Shown piece by piece: positions 1-8,017 of a DNA stretch of 38,400 nt. The translations under genes were made by a program, and so were the position numbers. Location: the NCBI GenBank assembly GCA_964592965.1, contig CAZQJX010000007.1:1-38400 (forward strand). The letters are read 5' to 3'. Within the stretch, counting starts at the first letter, position 1; the number at the start of each line of letters is the position of its first letter. Source of the DNA: CAZKMM01 sp964592965 (GTDB taxonomy: Bacteria; RBG-13-61-14; DRUE01). The notes beneath the pieces were generated by a model. The model had not been told where the DNA came from. It saw nothing but the letters and a program-made list of their open reading frames with translations, and made no database searches.

Positions 1-567
1 AGCTTTAATGACCGACCCGGAACAATTGTTGAGAGGGGGGATAAAGAAATGGAAAAAGTCGTGGTCAGCGGTGTTGCCTATGACAAGAACGAATGCAAAA
101 TAACCATCAGCAATGTTCCTGACAAGCCTGGAGTTGCCGCGCAAATTTTCAAGCCCTTAAGCGAGCAGAACATTGTTGTGGATATGATTGTCCAGAATGT
201 GAGCGAGCGGGGCTACACTGACCTTACCTTTACAGTTCGTAAAGAAGATATGAACCGGGCAAAAAAGATTGCTGAACAATGCGCCAAAAAGCTCAAAGCT
301 GGTGAGGTAAAAATAGACCCACATATCTCCAAAGTGAGCATAGTTGGACTGGGTATGAGAACCGCCTCTGGAATAGCAGCCAAAATGTTTGAGACGCTTG
401 CCAAAGCTGGCGTAAACATTCAGATGATTTCCACCAGCGAGATAAAAATCTCCTGCGTGATTGAAGATAAATATACTGAACTGGCAGTAAGAGAGCTTCA
501 CAGCGCATTTGAGCTGGAAAAAACAGGTAAAAAACCAAGCACCAAAAGGAGTAAAAAGAAAAAATGA
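1..567 (+). CDS. lysC: aspartate kinase, C-terminal part (5' end outside window)
   Basis: The enzyme phosphorylates aspartate, the first step to lysine, threonine, methionine and diaminopimelate. The frame is open to the left edge: codons 1-16 read SFNDRPGT..., the conserved end of the kinase domain, and run straight into MEKVVVSGVAYDKNE. What remains is the regulatory part with two ACT domains (the first around KITISNVPDKPGVAAQIF, the second around VSIVGLGMRTASGIAAKMF), where lysine or threonine feedback normally acts. The tail is lysine-rich. The ATG at 49 has a purine-rich GAGAGGGGGG (31-40) eight bases before it, so an internally started regulatory subunit, as known for Bacillus LysC, is possible. 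The stop overlaps the cimA start by four bases (ATGA), indicating translational coupling. Family assignment is firm; the kinase half is not visible. Confidence 0.95.
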   Translation, partial: SFNDRPGTIVERGDKEMEKVVVSGVAYDKNECKITISNVPDKPGVAAQIFKPLSEQNIVVDMIVQNVSERGYTDLTFTVRKEDMNRAKKIAEQCAKKLKAGEVKIDPHISKVSIVGLGMRTASGIAAKMFETLAKAGVNIQMISTSEIKISCVIEDKYTELAVRELHSAFELEKTGKKPSTKRSKKKK

Positions 568-2168
568 GCCAGACCAAAAGGCAAATTTATATATATGACA
601 CCACCCTGCGAGATGGCTGTCAGGGAGAAGATGTTAACTTTTCCATTGAAGATAAATTAAGAATTGCAGAGAAGCTTGATGAGCTGGGGATGCATTTTAT
701 TGAAGGAGGTTGGCCAAGCGCCAATCCCAAAGACGAGCGATTCTTTAAAGAGCTAATTGCACGAGGATTAAAAAACTCCAAACTGGTTGCCTTTGGCTCC
801 ACCTGTAAGAAAAATCTTACTCCCGGCAAAGACCCGCAGGTGGCAAAACTTGCCCGACTGGATGTTGAATATGTTGCGGTTGTTGGAAAGAGCTGGCTGT
901 TGCACATTAAAGATGTTCTTCACACCAGCCCCAAAGAAAATCTCCGAATGATTGGTGATACGATTGATTATTTGTGCCAGCGAGGTAAAAAGGTGTTTTT
1001 TGACGCAGAGCATTTTTTTGATGCTTATCGGGAGTCTGGCTCTTATGCTTTGGATTGTTTGGAAAAAGCCTGTGAGGCAGGCGCAGAGGTCATCTGCCTT
1101 TGCGATACTAATGGCGGAGCTATGCCCAGCGAGGTTGTCAGTGTAATTAAAGAGGTGCTGGCGCTTTTTCCAGTTAAATTTTCTATTCATTCCCATAATG
1201 ACTGCGGGCTTGCGGTTGCTAATTCTCTTTTGGCAGTTGAGGCTGGGGTGGAGATGGTTCAGGGAACAATTAATGGCTTTGGCGAGCGGTGCGGAAACGC
1301 AGACCTTTGCGCAATAATACCAGATTTAATGCTTAAAATGGGCTATAAGGTTTTGGAGCAAGATAAACTGAAAAATCTTCGGGAAGTATCGCACCTGGTC
1401 TGGGAGCTTATAAACCGCGCTCCCGATAGCCACCAGCCCTATGTTGGTGATAGCGCCTTTGCTCACAAGGGCGGTCAGCATACAGATGCAGTGCTTAAAA
1501 ACCCAAAGACCTATGAGCATATTGACCCATCGCTGGTTGGAAATCGCCGAAGGATTTTAATCTCTGACCAAGCAGGCAAAAGCACCATTTTGTTCAAGAC
1601 TAAAGAATTTGGGATAAGGCTTTCCCGTTCAAGCCCGCTGGTCAAAAAGGTATTAAACGAGGTGAAAAAGCTTGAAGAGCAGGGCTATGAATTTGAAGGA
1701 GCAGAAGCAAGTTTTGAACTTCTCTTAGAAAAGCATCTGGGCAGGCGCAAGCGATATTTTAATTTCAAAGGCTTTCGGGTGATTGATGAAAAGCGTCCTG
1801 AAGATAAAGTCCCAAGAGCAGAAGCAACCATTATGGTGGAAGTGGAGGGAAAGGTTGAGCATACAGCTGCTGAGGGAGTGGGTCCTGTAAATGCGCTTGA
1901 TAATGCACTTCGCAAGGCGCTGGAAAGGTTTTATCCTAGCCTTAAAGAGGTAAAGCTCATTGACTATAAAGTCCGGGTGCTTCCTGCTGGGCTGGGAACA
2001 GCAAGCCAGGTGCGGGTGCTGATTGAATCCACTGACGGTGAAGACAGATGGGGAACTGTAGGAGTATCTGATAATATCATTGAAGCAAGCTGGCAGGCTC
2101 TTATTGACAGCATTGATTACAAACTCTACAAAGATGAAAAAAAGAAAAAACGCAAAAAAAGCAAGTGA
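564..2168 (+). CDS. cimA: (R)-citramalate synthase
   Basis: Condenses acetyl-CoA with pyruvate to citramalate, the threonine-independent entry to isoleucine. The protein has 534 residues. The N-terminal HMGL/isopropylmalate-synthase-type TIM barrel starts with YDTTLRDGCQGEDVNFS (metal-binding Asp and catalytic Arg) and contains the HSHNDCGLAVANSL metal-site motif and the NGFGERCGNADL motif. The C-terminal third (about residue 400 on) is the LeuA-type allosteric domain. EGGWPSANPKD and the overall length fit the CimA type (TIGR00977) rather than LeuA or homocitrate synthase. It overlaps lysC by four bases; an AAAAGGAG in the end of lysC lies 5' of the start. The C-terminus is Lys-rich (DEKKKKRKKSK), like that of its upstream neighbour. 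Feedback by isoleucine is expected from the family but not shown here. Confidence 0.95.
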   Translation: MSQTKRQIYIYDTTLRDGCQGEDVNFSIEDKLRIAEKLDELGMHFIEGGWPSANPKDERFFKELIARGLKNSKLVAFGSTCKKNLTPGKDPQVAKLARLDVEYVAVVGKSWLLHIKDVLHTSPKENLRMIGDTIDYLCQRGKKVFFDAEHFFDAYRESGSYALDCLEKACEAGAEVICLCDTNGGAMPSEVVSVIKEVLALFPVKFSIHSHNDCGLAVANSLLAVEAGVEMVQGTINGFGERCGNADLCAIIPDLMLKMGYKVLEQDKLKNLREVSHLVWELINRAPDSHQPYVGDSAFAHKGGQHTDAVLKNPKTYEHIDPSLVGNRRRILISDQAGKSTILFKTKEFGIRLSRSSPLVKKVLNEVKKLEEQGYEFEGAEASFELLLEKHLGRRKRYFNFKGFRVIDEKRPEDKVPRAEATIMVEVEGKVEHTAAEGVGPVNALDNALRKALERFYPSLKEVKLIDYKVRVLPAGLGTASQVRVLIESTDGEDRWGTVGVSDNIIEASWQALIDSIDYKLYKDEKKKKRKKSK

Positions 2169-2649
2169 GACGCTGGGGGTTATTTTTTTCTTTGTTATTT
2201 TTTCTTTTCTGGCAAAACAGCTGGTCATAAAATATGAAGTAAGAAGAGAAAAAGATAAAATTTATGTTGAGTTGGCTTATGAAGAGAGCGAAAGTTTGAT
2301 TGAACTCCCTAAACATAGCTCTGCCAAGATGATTTCTGATTTCTGTCCACCCACAAGCCTTGCTGAGCTTGACCGAGTTGAGCTGGGCAAAAATAACTGT
2401 CAGGTGGTAAAAAAGGGCGCGAGCAACTGGTCAAGGTTTGCTCTTGGGAAAAAGATGATGCTTAATCAGGCAACTTCGGAGCAGGTTAGAATAATCAAAG
2501 GAATCGGCTCAAAGCGGGCAGAAGAGCTTATCCAGCTTCGGGGGGAGCTCGCCGGATTTAAAGATTTTTCTCAATTGCAAAAGCTAAGCTGGATAGATAA
2601 GAAAATACTTGATGAGCTCAAGCGATTTTTCTGCTTGGAGGATGGGTGA
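2134..2649 (+). CDS. ComEA-like helix-hairpin-helix protein, membrane-anchored
   Basis: About 171 residues. A basic start (MKKRKNAKKASE) is followed by one hydrophobic segment (about residues 13-31), then a poorly conserved linker and, at the C-terminus, a tandem helix-hairpin-helix region beginning LNQATSEQVRIIKGIGSKR. This is the layout of ComEA-type DNA receptors used in natural transformation. I chose the ATG at 2134 because it places a charged residue run directly before the membrane segment; an upstream ATG at 2080 would lengthen the overlap with cimA from 35 to 89 bases. No good ribosome-binding site precedes it, so coupling to cimA is likely. The linker contains two cysteines (SDFC, NNCQ) that could form a disulfide outside the membrane. 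With a pilus operon in the same window, a role in DNA uptake is reasonable but inferred; other HhH proteins remain possible. Confidence 0.7.
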   Translation: MKKRKNAKKASETLGVIFFFVIFSFLAKQLVIKYEVRREKDKIYVELAYEESESLIELPKHSSAKMISDFCPPTSLAELDRVELGKNNCQVVKKGASNWSRFALGKKMMLNQATSEQVRIIKGIGSKRAEELIQLRGELAGFKDFSQLQKLSWIDKKILDELKRFFCLEDG

Positions 2650-4160
2650 TGGAGATTCTTCTTGAAGGAGCGCTCAGCGAACATCCAGTTCCCCGCCTCT
2701 TAACCTATCTTTACGACCTAGAGCAAACAGGAAGATTGGTTTTGGTTCAGGAAGTGATTAACAAAACCATTTATATCATTCAGGGAAGTCCAGTTAATGT
2801 GGAGAGCTCGCTCAGAGATGAGACTTTGGGAAGGTATCTGGTTAAGCAGGGAAGGATTAGTGAAGAAGATTTTGAGCGTAGCGTTGAGCTGATGATGAAA
2901 GAGGGCATTCAACAGGGAGCAGCACTGGTTCGGTTGGGGGTGCTCAAGCCTCGTGAGCTTTATCAGGCAGTTAAGGAGCAGACGCGAGCCAAGCTTTTAA
3001 GCGCCTTCAGCTTTGATGATGGGCAGTATAGATTTTATGCAGAAACAGAATTCATAGAAAGGATATACAGGTTTGAATTTGGATTTCATTCGGTCTTAAA
3101 AGAGGGAATATATCTTTACCTTCCTCAGCAGGTTCTGGAACAGGAGTTAAGCAAAGTTGATGATGGTGCCATCACCTTCCTCGCCGGCTTTGAGGAAAGA
3201 TTAAAATTTTTCAACCTTAATGAGCGGGAGAAGGAATTTATTAAAGCAATTGACGGCAAGAGGTCTTTGGGAGAGCTTCTGGAGTTTGAGCAGGAGTATC
3301 CTTTTACCAAGCGCATTTTATATCTCTTTCTTCTCTGCGGAATGGTGGGGATTGATGGCAGGCTGGCAAGTCCCATCCGAGAGCTTGTTCCTGGGGAAGA
3401 GGTAGGAGCAAGGACAGAGGTGGGTATTATTATCTCTGCTCACGCACCAGAGGTGGTGGAGGAGCCAGAAGAGGAAGAAGAAAAAACATCGCCAGATAAA
3501 ATTATGGAGTTTTATATGGAGCTTAAATCCAAAGATTATTTCCAGCTACTTGGCATTGAGAGAGAGGCTGATGATGAAACGGTAGAGAAAGCCTACCGCT
3601 CGCTTTTGGCTCAATTTGACCGCTCGCGCTTTCCCACTTCACTTTCTGCTGAGCTTGAGCTAAAGCTGGAGGAGATTAACACCGAGATAATCAAGGCTTA
3701 TGAGGCGCTGAGAACCGAAGAGAGGCGCAAGCAGTATTTAAAAGAGCTTCAAGCCAAAAAAGAAAAAAAGGAAATTGATGGGCTCAAAGCGGAAAAATTT
3801 CTTCAGGAAGGAATTAAATGCGTGCGCAGGCGTGATTGGGCGGGTGCGCAGAAAATGTTTGAAAAAGCAGTTGAGCTTAAGCCAGATGAGCCTGAATATT
3901 ACGGCTATTTAGGCTGGACAATTTATTGCAATCCTGAGCTGGATAAAAAAGAGCGAAAAGAGCTTGCCAAAGAAAAAATCTTAAAGGCAATTAAAATGAA
4001 TCCTAATATGGACTCTGCCCATGTTTTTCTGGGAAAGATTTTAAAAGATGAAGGGAAAAAAGAAGAGGCAATAAATGAGTTTAAAAAGGCGCTTAAGTGC
4101 AATCCCAACTGTCGTGAGGCAAAAAGGGAGCTGGAAGCTCACGGGATTAAAGTCTCTTAG
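2649..4160 (+). CDS. PATAN (DUF4388) / degenerate J-domain / TPR protein
   Basis: About 503 residues, no signal peptide or membrane segment, so probably cytoplasmic. Residues 1 to about 130 (LLEGALSEHPVPRLLTYLYD...) fit the DUF4388/PATAN domain of bacterial signalling proteins; inside it, two segments (LGRYLVKQGRISEEDFERS and GAALVRLGVLKPRELYQAV) look like the two half-motifs of MshEN nucleotide-binding domains. Around residues 295-365 is a J-domain-like fold (DYFQLLGIEREADDETVEKA...), but the HPD tripeptide that activates DnaK is replaced by FDRSRF. From about 385 on there are TPR repeats (AGAQKMFEKAVELKPDEPEY). The ATG at 2649 is preferred over a GTG at 2646: GGAGG lies seven bases 5' of it, and it overlaps the previous stop in TGATG. 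Similar combinations occur in Myxococcus- and Geobacter-like genomes. The function is unknown; a protein-interaction scaffold is the simplest inference. Confidence 0.75.
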   Translation: MEILLEGALSEHPVPRLLTYLYDLEQTGRLVLVQEVINKTIYIIQGSPVNVESSLRDETLGRYLVKQGRISEEDFERSVELMMKEGIQQGAALVRLGVLKPRELYQAVKEQTRAKLLSAFSFDDGQYRFYAETEFIERIYRFEFGFHSVLKEGIYLYLPQQVLEQELSKVDDGAITFLAGFEERLKFFNLNEREKEFIKAIDGKRSLGELLEFEQEYPFTKRILYLFLLCGMVGIDGRLASPIRELVPGEEVGARTEVGIIISAHAPEVVEEPEEEEEKTSPDKIMEFYMELKSKDYFQLLGIEREADDETVEKAYRSLLAQFDRSRFPTSLSAELELKLEEINTEIIKAYEALRTEERRKQYLKELQAKKEKKEIDGLKAEKFLQEGIKCVRRRDWAGAQKMFEKAVELKPDEPEYYGYLGWTIYCNPELDKKERKELAKEKILKAIKMNPNMDSAHVFLGKILKDEGKKEEAINEFKKALKCNPNCREAKRELEAHGIKVS

Positions 4161-4234
4161 TTTGCTTTGAAAAAAATCAAAAGCGACCTTTGCCAGCAGG
4201 TTTATTTAATTAGCCTATCAAAGGAGATAGATTT

Positions 4235-5122
4235 ATGACCAAGCTTACTCGCAAATTTTCCAGCTGGGAAGAGGTTGAGAGGGAGCTGGAAGATAATCTT
4301 AAAAATTCCGGCTTGTTCATCAAAGGTGAATATTCGCTTGAGGTGCGAGCTCAGCTGGAAGTTGAGCTTTGGCTTCCGCAGGCGAGCGAGCCTCTTTTTT
4401 GCCAAGCAGAAGTGGTGGGGATTTTTCCGAGCGGAGTAGCGCTGGAGGTAAAAAAAGCAGAAGAGCTGATTCAAAAAATTGAAAAATACAAATCTGCATT
4501 AAGCGAAAAGGAGCTGGAAAGCCGAGAAAAAGAGCTGGAATTATCAAATCAGGGGATATTGGAGGAAGCGAGCGAACAAAGCAAGGAGCGAATCCTTGAG
4601 CAGGAAGCATCTGAGCAAAAAGAGCTTGAAGAGAGTGAGCAGGAAAAGGATAAAGAAGATACAAAGGCTCTTGAGCAAAGACTTTCTCTTAGCGGGAGCG
4701 ATTATTCTAATTTGTATCAAGCGGTTCGCAAGCTTAGCAAAGCTGAGAAGATTCAGCTGGCAAAGCGTGGTAGCAGGAGAGTGGTATCAGCATTAATTCA
4801 GCTTGGAGACCGAGCGCTTTTTCGTTTCATCATACAAAACCCACATCTTAGTGCGAGTGAGGTTTTGCAGTTATTAAAAAGCCCACAGCTTACCACAGAG
4901 ATTATTCAGGAGCTGGTTCGCAATCCTGGGTGGGTTCAGAATGAGGAGATTCGCTATCAAATTGTTATTCATCCTAAGACACCTCTTCCCACCGCGCTGA
5001 ATTTGCTCAGCGGTCTCAATGCTCGCCAGCTTGCCCAAATTGCCAAATCCAAGCATATTCGTCATCAAATAAAGTCCAATGCTTTAAAGCTGGTTTTAAA
5101 AAGGCAAAGCAGGAGCTTTTAA
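4235..5122 (+). CDS. PilZ-like domain protein with C-terminal helical repeats
   Basis: 295 residues, soluble. The first 80 or so residues (FSSWEEVERELEDNLKNSGLFI...) resemble a degenerate PilZ domain: the strand pattern GLFIKGEYSL...VELWLP...AEVVGIFPSGVALEV is there, but the RxxxR c-di-GMP arginines are absent and the D/NxSxxG motif is reduced to NLKNSG. A long Glu/Lys/Ser-rich coiled segment follows (about 85-155). The C-terminal 140 residues are helical repeats with NP and HP turns (FIIQNPHLS, LVRNPGWVQ, IVIHPKTPL), similar to HEAT or leucine-rich-variant repeats. GGAG lies nine bases before the ATG. It is the last gene of the lysC run, 74 bases after the PATAN gene. I cannot give it a function; it probably binds a partner protein rather than c-di-GMP. 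Confidence 0.65.
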   Translation: MTKLTRKFSSWEEVERELEDNLKNSGLFIKGEYSLEVRAQLEVELWLPQASEPLFCQAEVVGIFPSGVALEVKKAEELIQKIEKYKSALSEKELESREKELELSNQGILEEASEQSKERILEQEASEQKELEESEQEKDKEDTKALEQRLSLSGSDYSNLYQAVRKLSKAEKIQLAKRGSRRVVSALIQLGDRALFRFIIQNPHLSASEVLQLLKSPQLTTEIIQELVRNPGWVQNEEIRYQIVIHPKTPLPTALNLLSGLNARQLAQIAKSKHIRHQIKSNALKLVLKRQSRSF

Positions 5123-5160
5123 TTTTAGCAAAAATTTTTTTGAGCGCTTTGAAAGAATTT

Positions 5161-5190
5161 TTTGCCTAGGCAAAGCTCGGCTTTTTAAAA
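5161..5190 (+). terminator. palindrome and short hairpin after the lysC-PilZ gene run
   Basis: A perfect 14-base palindrome (TTTGCCTAGGCAAA, 5161-5174) is followed by AAAGC-TCG-GCTTT and a short T run. It stands 40 bases after a stop codon and before the next promoter, where a terminator would be expected, but the hairpin is only five pairs and the T run is short. A protein-binding palindrome is equally possible. Confidence 0.25.
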
Positions 5191-5263
5191 CTTTTATCTT
5201 TGGGTCTTCTCTGGCAAAATAAATTTTTAAGAAAAAGACTTTTTATTTAAAAGCCAAGCTGAT

Positions 5264-5269
5264 TATAAT
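5264..5269 (+). promoter_or_regulatory. -10 box of the YfhO gene, next to its ATG
   Basis: A perfect TATAAT ends six bases before the ATG at 5276. No convincing -35 box is present at 17-18 bases upstream. A start site about seven bases after the box would fall on or beside the ATG, and there is no ribosome-binding site, so the transcript may be leaderless. Confidence 0.45.
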
Positions 5270-5275
5270 TAACCG

Positions 5276-8017
5276 ATGCCTTCTTTACGGGAAATTCCTT
5301 TCAGGTATTATCTGCGAGCATTTTTAATTTACCTTTTTCTTGCCGGGCTTGCCTTTTCCACCCGCTGGGCAGAGAAAAGGCTGGAGCTTTTTGAGATTAT
5401 CTGGGACCCTATTCCGGTTCAGCTTTTTTACCCAGGAGATGTTGTTGAATCGCAGGCAGTGAAAAAGGGAAGAATTGCCCTTTGGGACAGCTTTCGGGGA
5501 TTTGGTTCGCCAATGGTTGTTCCCAGCGCTTCCACTCTTAGTCATCCGTTTAAGCTTTTTGGACTGCTGGTGGATGGAGGTCTTGGCTTTGAGTTTGTTT
5601 TATTATTGCGTTTGGTTTTGGCAGGATTTTTTACCTATGTTCTTGCACGAGGAATTGGCTTGAAGGATGTTGGAGGGCTTTTGGCAGGGGCGAGCTATAT
5701 GTTTTGCGGTTATTTTCGTGAGTTTTTAAATTTTCAGGATTTATATGTATCAATGTTTTATCCGCTTGCGCTTTTATTTTTGCTCAGGTTTTTTCGTAGT
5801 TTTAGATTATTTGATTTTGCAGTGCTGGTCTGGGTGAGTTATTTTCTCACCACAGGCGGTCATCCTGAGGCGGTTTATTTTTATCTTGCAGGAATGATTC
5901 CGCTGGTGGGAATTTATTCGCTTTTGGAAAGAGCGTTTTCAAAAAGAAAATTAAATGCAAAAGAAATTCTCTGTTTTCCCGCACTGGTTCTGATTATATT
6001 CTTCTTTCCTCAACTTTGGAACTATACTTTTCTGCCTTTTTTTGAATTTTTCGCCAAAGGCTGGAGCTATCATCCTGCTGGGCTGGGAAGGCTACATTTT
6101 GATATTAATCATTTAATAGCGCTCTTCTGCCCGATTTTTGATTTCTGGCTTAAACCACCTTTCCCAAACCCTTCTCTTTCCCAGTTTGTTGTTATTCCCG
6201 CTTACATAGGATTTTTTTCCGGAGCTTTGTTTGTTTTGAGTTTTTTTCAGGTAAAAAAGTCGCCACCGGTTTTTTATTATTTTTGGATTCAGGCGATTTT
6301 AATTTTAGGGATTATTTTTGGCTTGCCTTTATTTAACATTCCCGGTTATCTTCCTCTGGCAGAGCGTTTTCAAAATTTTCGCTACTTACAGCCTATTTTT
6401 GTTTTAAGTAGCTCGGTTTTAGCAGGTCTTGCTTTGGAAAAGCTAGAGGAAAATAAAAAATGGCTAATTCTACTGCTTGCTGTGGGCATTGGCTGGCTTA
6501 TTTATCATTTGGTGATTTTCTGGGGACATATTTGGTCATCGCCCAAGCTTGTTTTTGCTCTTTTTCTGATTATCTTTTGGGCACTGGTTCTGGTAGGACT
6601 GGAGATACTGAGCAAGGTATTTTCACCGCTTAAGGCTTTTAATTTAAAAGGGCTTTTATTCTGCGGAGCAGTAGTTGAGCTTTTCTGCTACTTTATTTTT
6701 ACTAGCCCGTTTTATGGCTGGAAGGCTTTTGAAATAAGCAAGCCAGATAGTTTGGAAAAAATGGATTTTAAGCGGTATCGGTTTTACTCGCCGAGCGAGC
6801 GCATTCTCCCGCCCAATACAGCAGAGCTTTTTCAAATGCGAGATTTAAGGGAGCGGGGTCCGCTTTATCTCAAAAGCTATTTTCATTTTATTTCTGCCCT
6901 CAATGGCTGGAAGAATGAAAAAGAAGCAATAGATGCTTTTTTGGAAAAAGGCAGATTTTATCTTCCACTTGAGCTGGAAAAAATTTCAGACCCTTCCAAA
7001 GACCTGCTTTTTAAATACCTCTTGCTTGAGCATCGCTTGGGCGCAAAAAGCCTGATTGACCGTCCAAAAAAATGGCAAGCCCAGCTACCTTATGAAAACT
7101 ATCTTTCTAAAGTAGAAGCTGTGCTTGATAGTAAGAAAAGAAAAGCTATTCTTCTTCATCCGCCTTCTCTTTTAAAAATAGAGCTAGAAAATTCCCAGGG
7201 AGATTTTGTTTTTGAGATTGGTCTGGATTTTTTAAAAGCCAAGCATTCAGATGGAGCTGAGTTTATTATTCTTTCAGCCGAGCCTCTTCGTCTTCTCTTT
7301 TATCGTTATCTTTCTCCTTCTGAATCTAAGGGAGGCTGGAGGGAATTTCGTTTTAATCTTTCAGAACCAAAAGAGCTTGAGTTAATCACCCTTTCAGGAC
7401 CCAAAGGAGATAAAACGCAGGATTTTGCCCTTTTCGGCTCGCTGGAAATTCTTGATTCATTAAATCCAAACTATAAATTAATTTCTAATAAAATGTTCTT
7501 TTGCTATGAGAGGAAAGATGCCCTTCCCAGATTTTTCTCTCCTCAAAAAGTAAAGCTGGTTTCTACAAACAAAGAGGCGCTTGAAAAAATAAAAGCTCAG
7601 GGGCTTAGTAAAAAGCTCTTTTGGGTAGCCAGAGGCAAAGCAGAAGCATTTGGGAAAAAACTTTCCCATCTAGCTGAAGGAGAATTTAAGCAAAAACCAA
7701 AAATCAAGCTGATTAAAGAAACCACAGACCTTTTAGAATTTGAGCTTGATTATAAAGAATCTGGCTGGTTCGTGCTTCTGGATAGTTATTTTTCAGGCTG
7801 GAAAGCTTTTCTTGATGACAAAGAGGTGAGGATTTTTCCCTGTGATTATATGTTCCGAGCGGTATGGATTCCTTCTGGCAGGCACAGACTAAAAATGAGC
7901 TATCAGCCGGCAAGCTTTCAGTTGGGAATATATCTTAATCTGGCGGGATTTTTATTTGGCATTTTTCTTTTTGCGCTTAATCTCTTCAGGCAGATAAAAA
8001 GGAAAAATTTAAGTTAG
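5276..8017 (+). CDS. YfhO-family membrane glycosyltransferase (GT-C fold)
   Basis: 913 residues. The N-terminal half is polytopic, with about ten to twelve hydrophobic segments starting at residue 11. The first loop carries the acidic pattern expected of GT-C enzymes (WDPIPVQLFYPGD...), followed by LWDSFRGFGSPM. The C-terminal half is mostly extracytoplasmic and ends with the family signature YFSGWKAFLDDKEVRI...FRAVWIPSGRHRLKMSYQP and a last membrane helix. In Bacillus, YfhO transfers sugars to cell-surface polymers from an undecaprenyl-linked donor made by a CsbB-type enzyme; no such partner is in the window, so the substrate here is unknown. It is a single gene with its own -10 box, convergent with and overlapping the NtrX-like gene by four bases. 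The start fits the hydrophobic N-terminus although no ribosome-binding site is visible. Confidence 0.8.
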   Translation: MPSLREIPFRYYLRAFLIYLFLAGLAFSTRWAEKRLELFEIIWDPIPVQLFYPGDVVESQAVKKGRIALWDSFRGFGSPMVVPSASTLSHPFKLFGLLVDGGLGFEFVLLLRLVLAGFFTYVLARGIGLKDVGGLLAGASYMFCGYFREFLNFQDLYVSMFYPLALLFLLRFFRSFRLFDFAVLVWVSYFLTTGGHPEAVYFYLAGMIPLVGIYSLLERAFSKRKLNAKEILCFPALVLIIFFFPQLWNYTFLPFFEFFAKGWSYHPAGLGRLHFDINHLIALFCPIFDFWLKPPFPNPSLSQFVVIPAYIGFFSGALFVLSFFQVKKSPPVFYYFWIQAILILGIIFGLPLFNIPGYLPLAERFQNFRYLQPIFVLSSSVLAGLALEKLEENKKWLILLLAVGIGWLIYHLVIFWGHIWSSPKLVFALFLIIFWALVLVGLEILSKVFSPLKAFNLKGLLFCGAVVELFCYFIFTSPFYGWKAFEISKPDSLEKMDFKRYRFYSPSERILPPNTAELFQMRDLRERGPLYLKSYFHFISALNGWKNEKEAIDAFLEKGRFYLPLELEKISDPSKDLLFKYLLLEHRLGAKSLIDRPKKWQAQLPYENYLSKVEAVLDSKKRKAILLHPPSLLKIELENSQGDFVFEIGLDFLKAKHSDGAEFIILSAEPLRLLFYRYLSPSESKGGWREFRFNLSEPKELELITLSGPKGDKTQDFALFGSLEILDSLNPNYKLISNKMFFCYERKDALPRFFSPQKVKLVSTNKEALEKIKAQGLSKKLFWVARGKAEAFGKKLSHLAEGEFKQKPKIKLIKETTDLLEFELDYKESGWFVLLDSYFSGWKAFLDDKEVRIFPCDYMFRAVWIPSGRHRLKMSYQPASFQLGIYLNLAGFLFGIFLFALNLFRQIKRKNLS

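Noticed and set aside
8014..8017. Frame conflict between the YfhO and NtrX-like genes
   Set aside because: Both proteins are full length; their stop codons simply overlap by four bases in convergent orientation.
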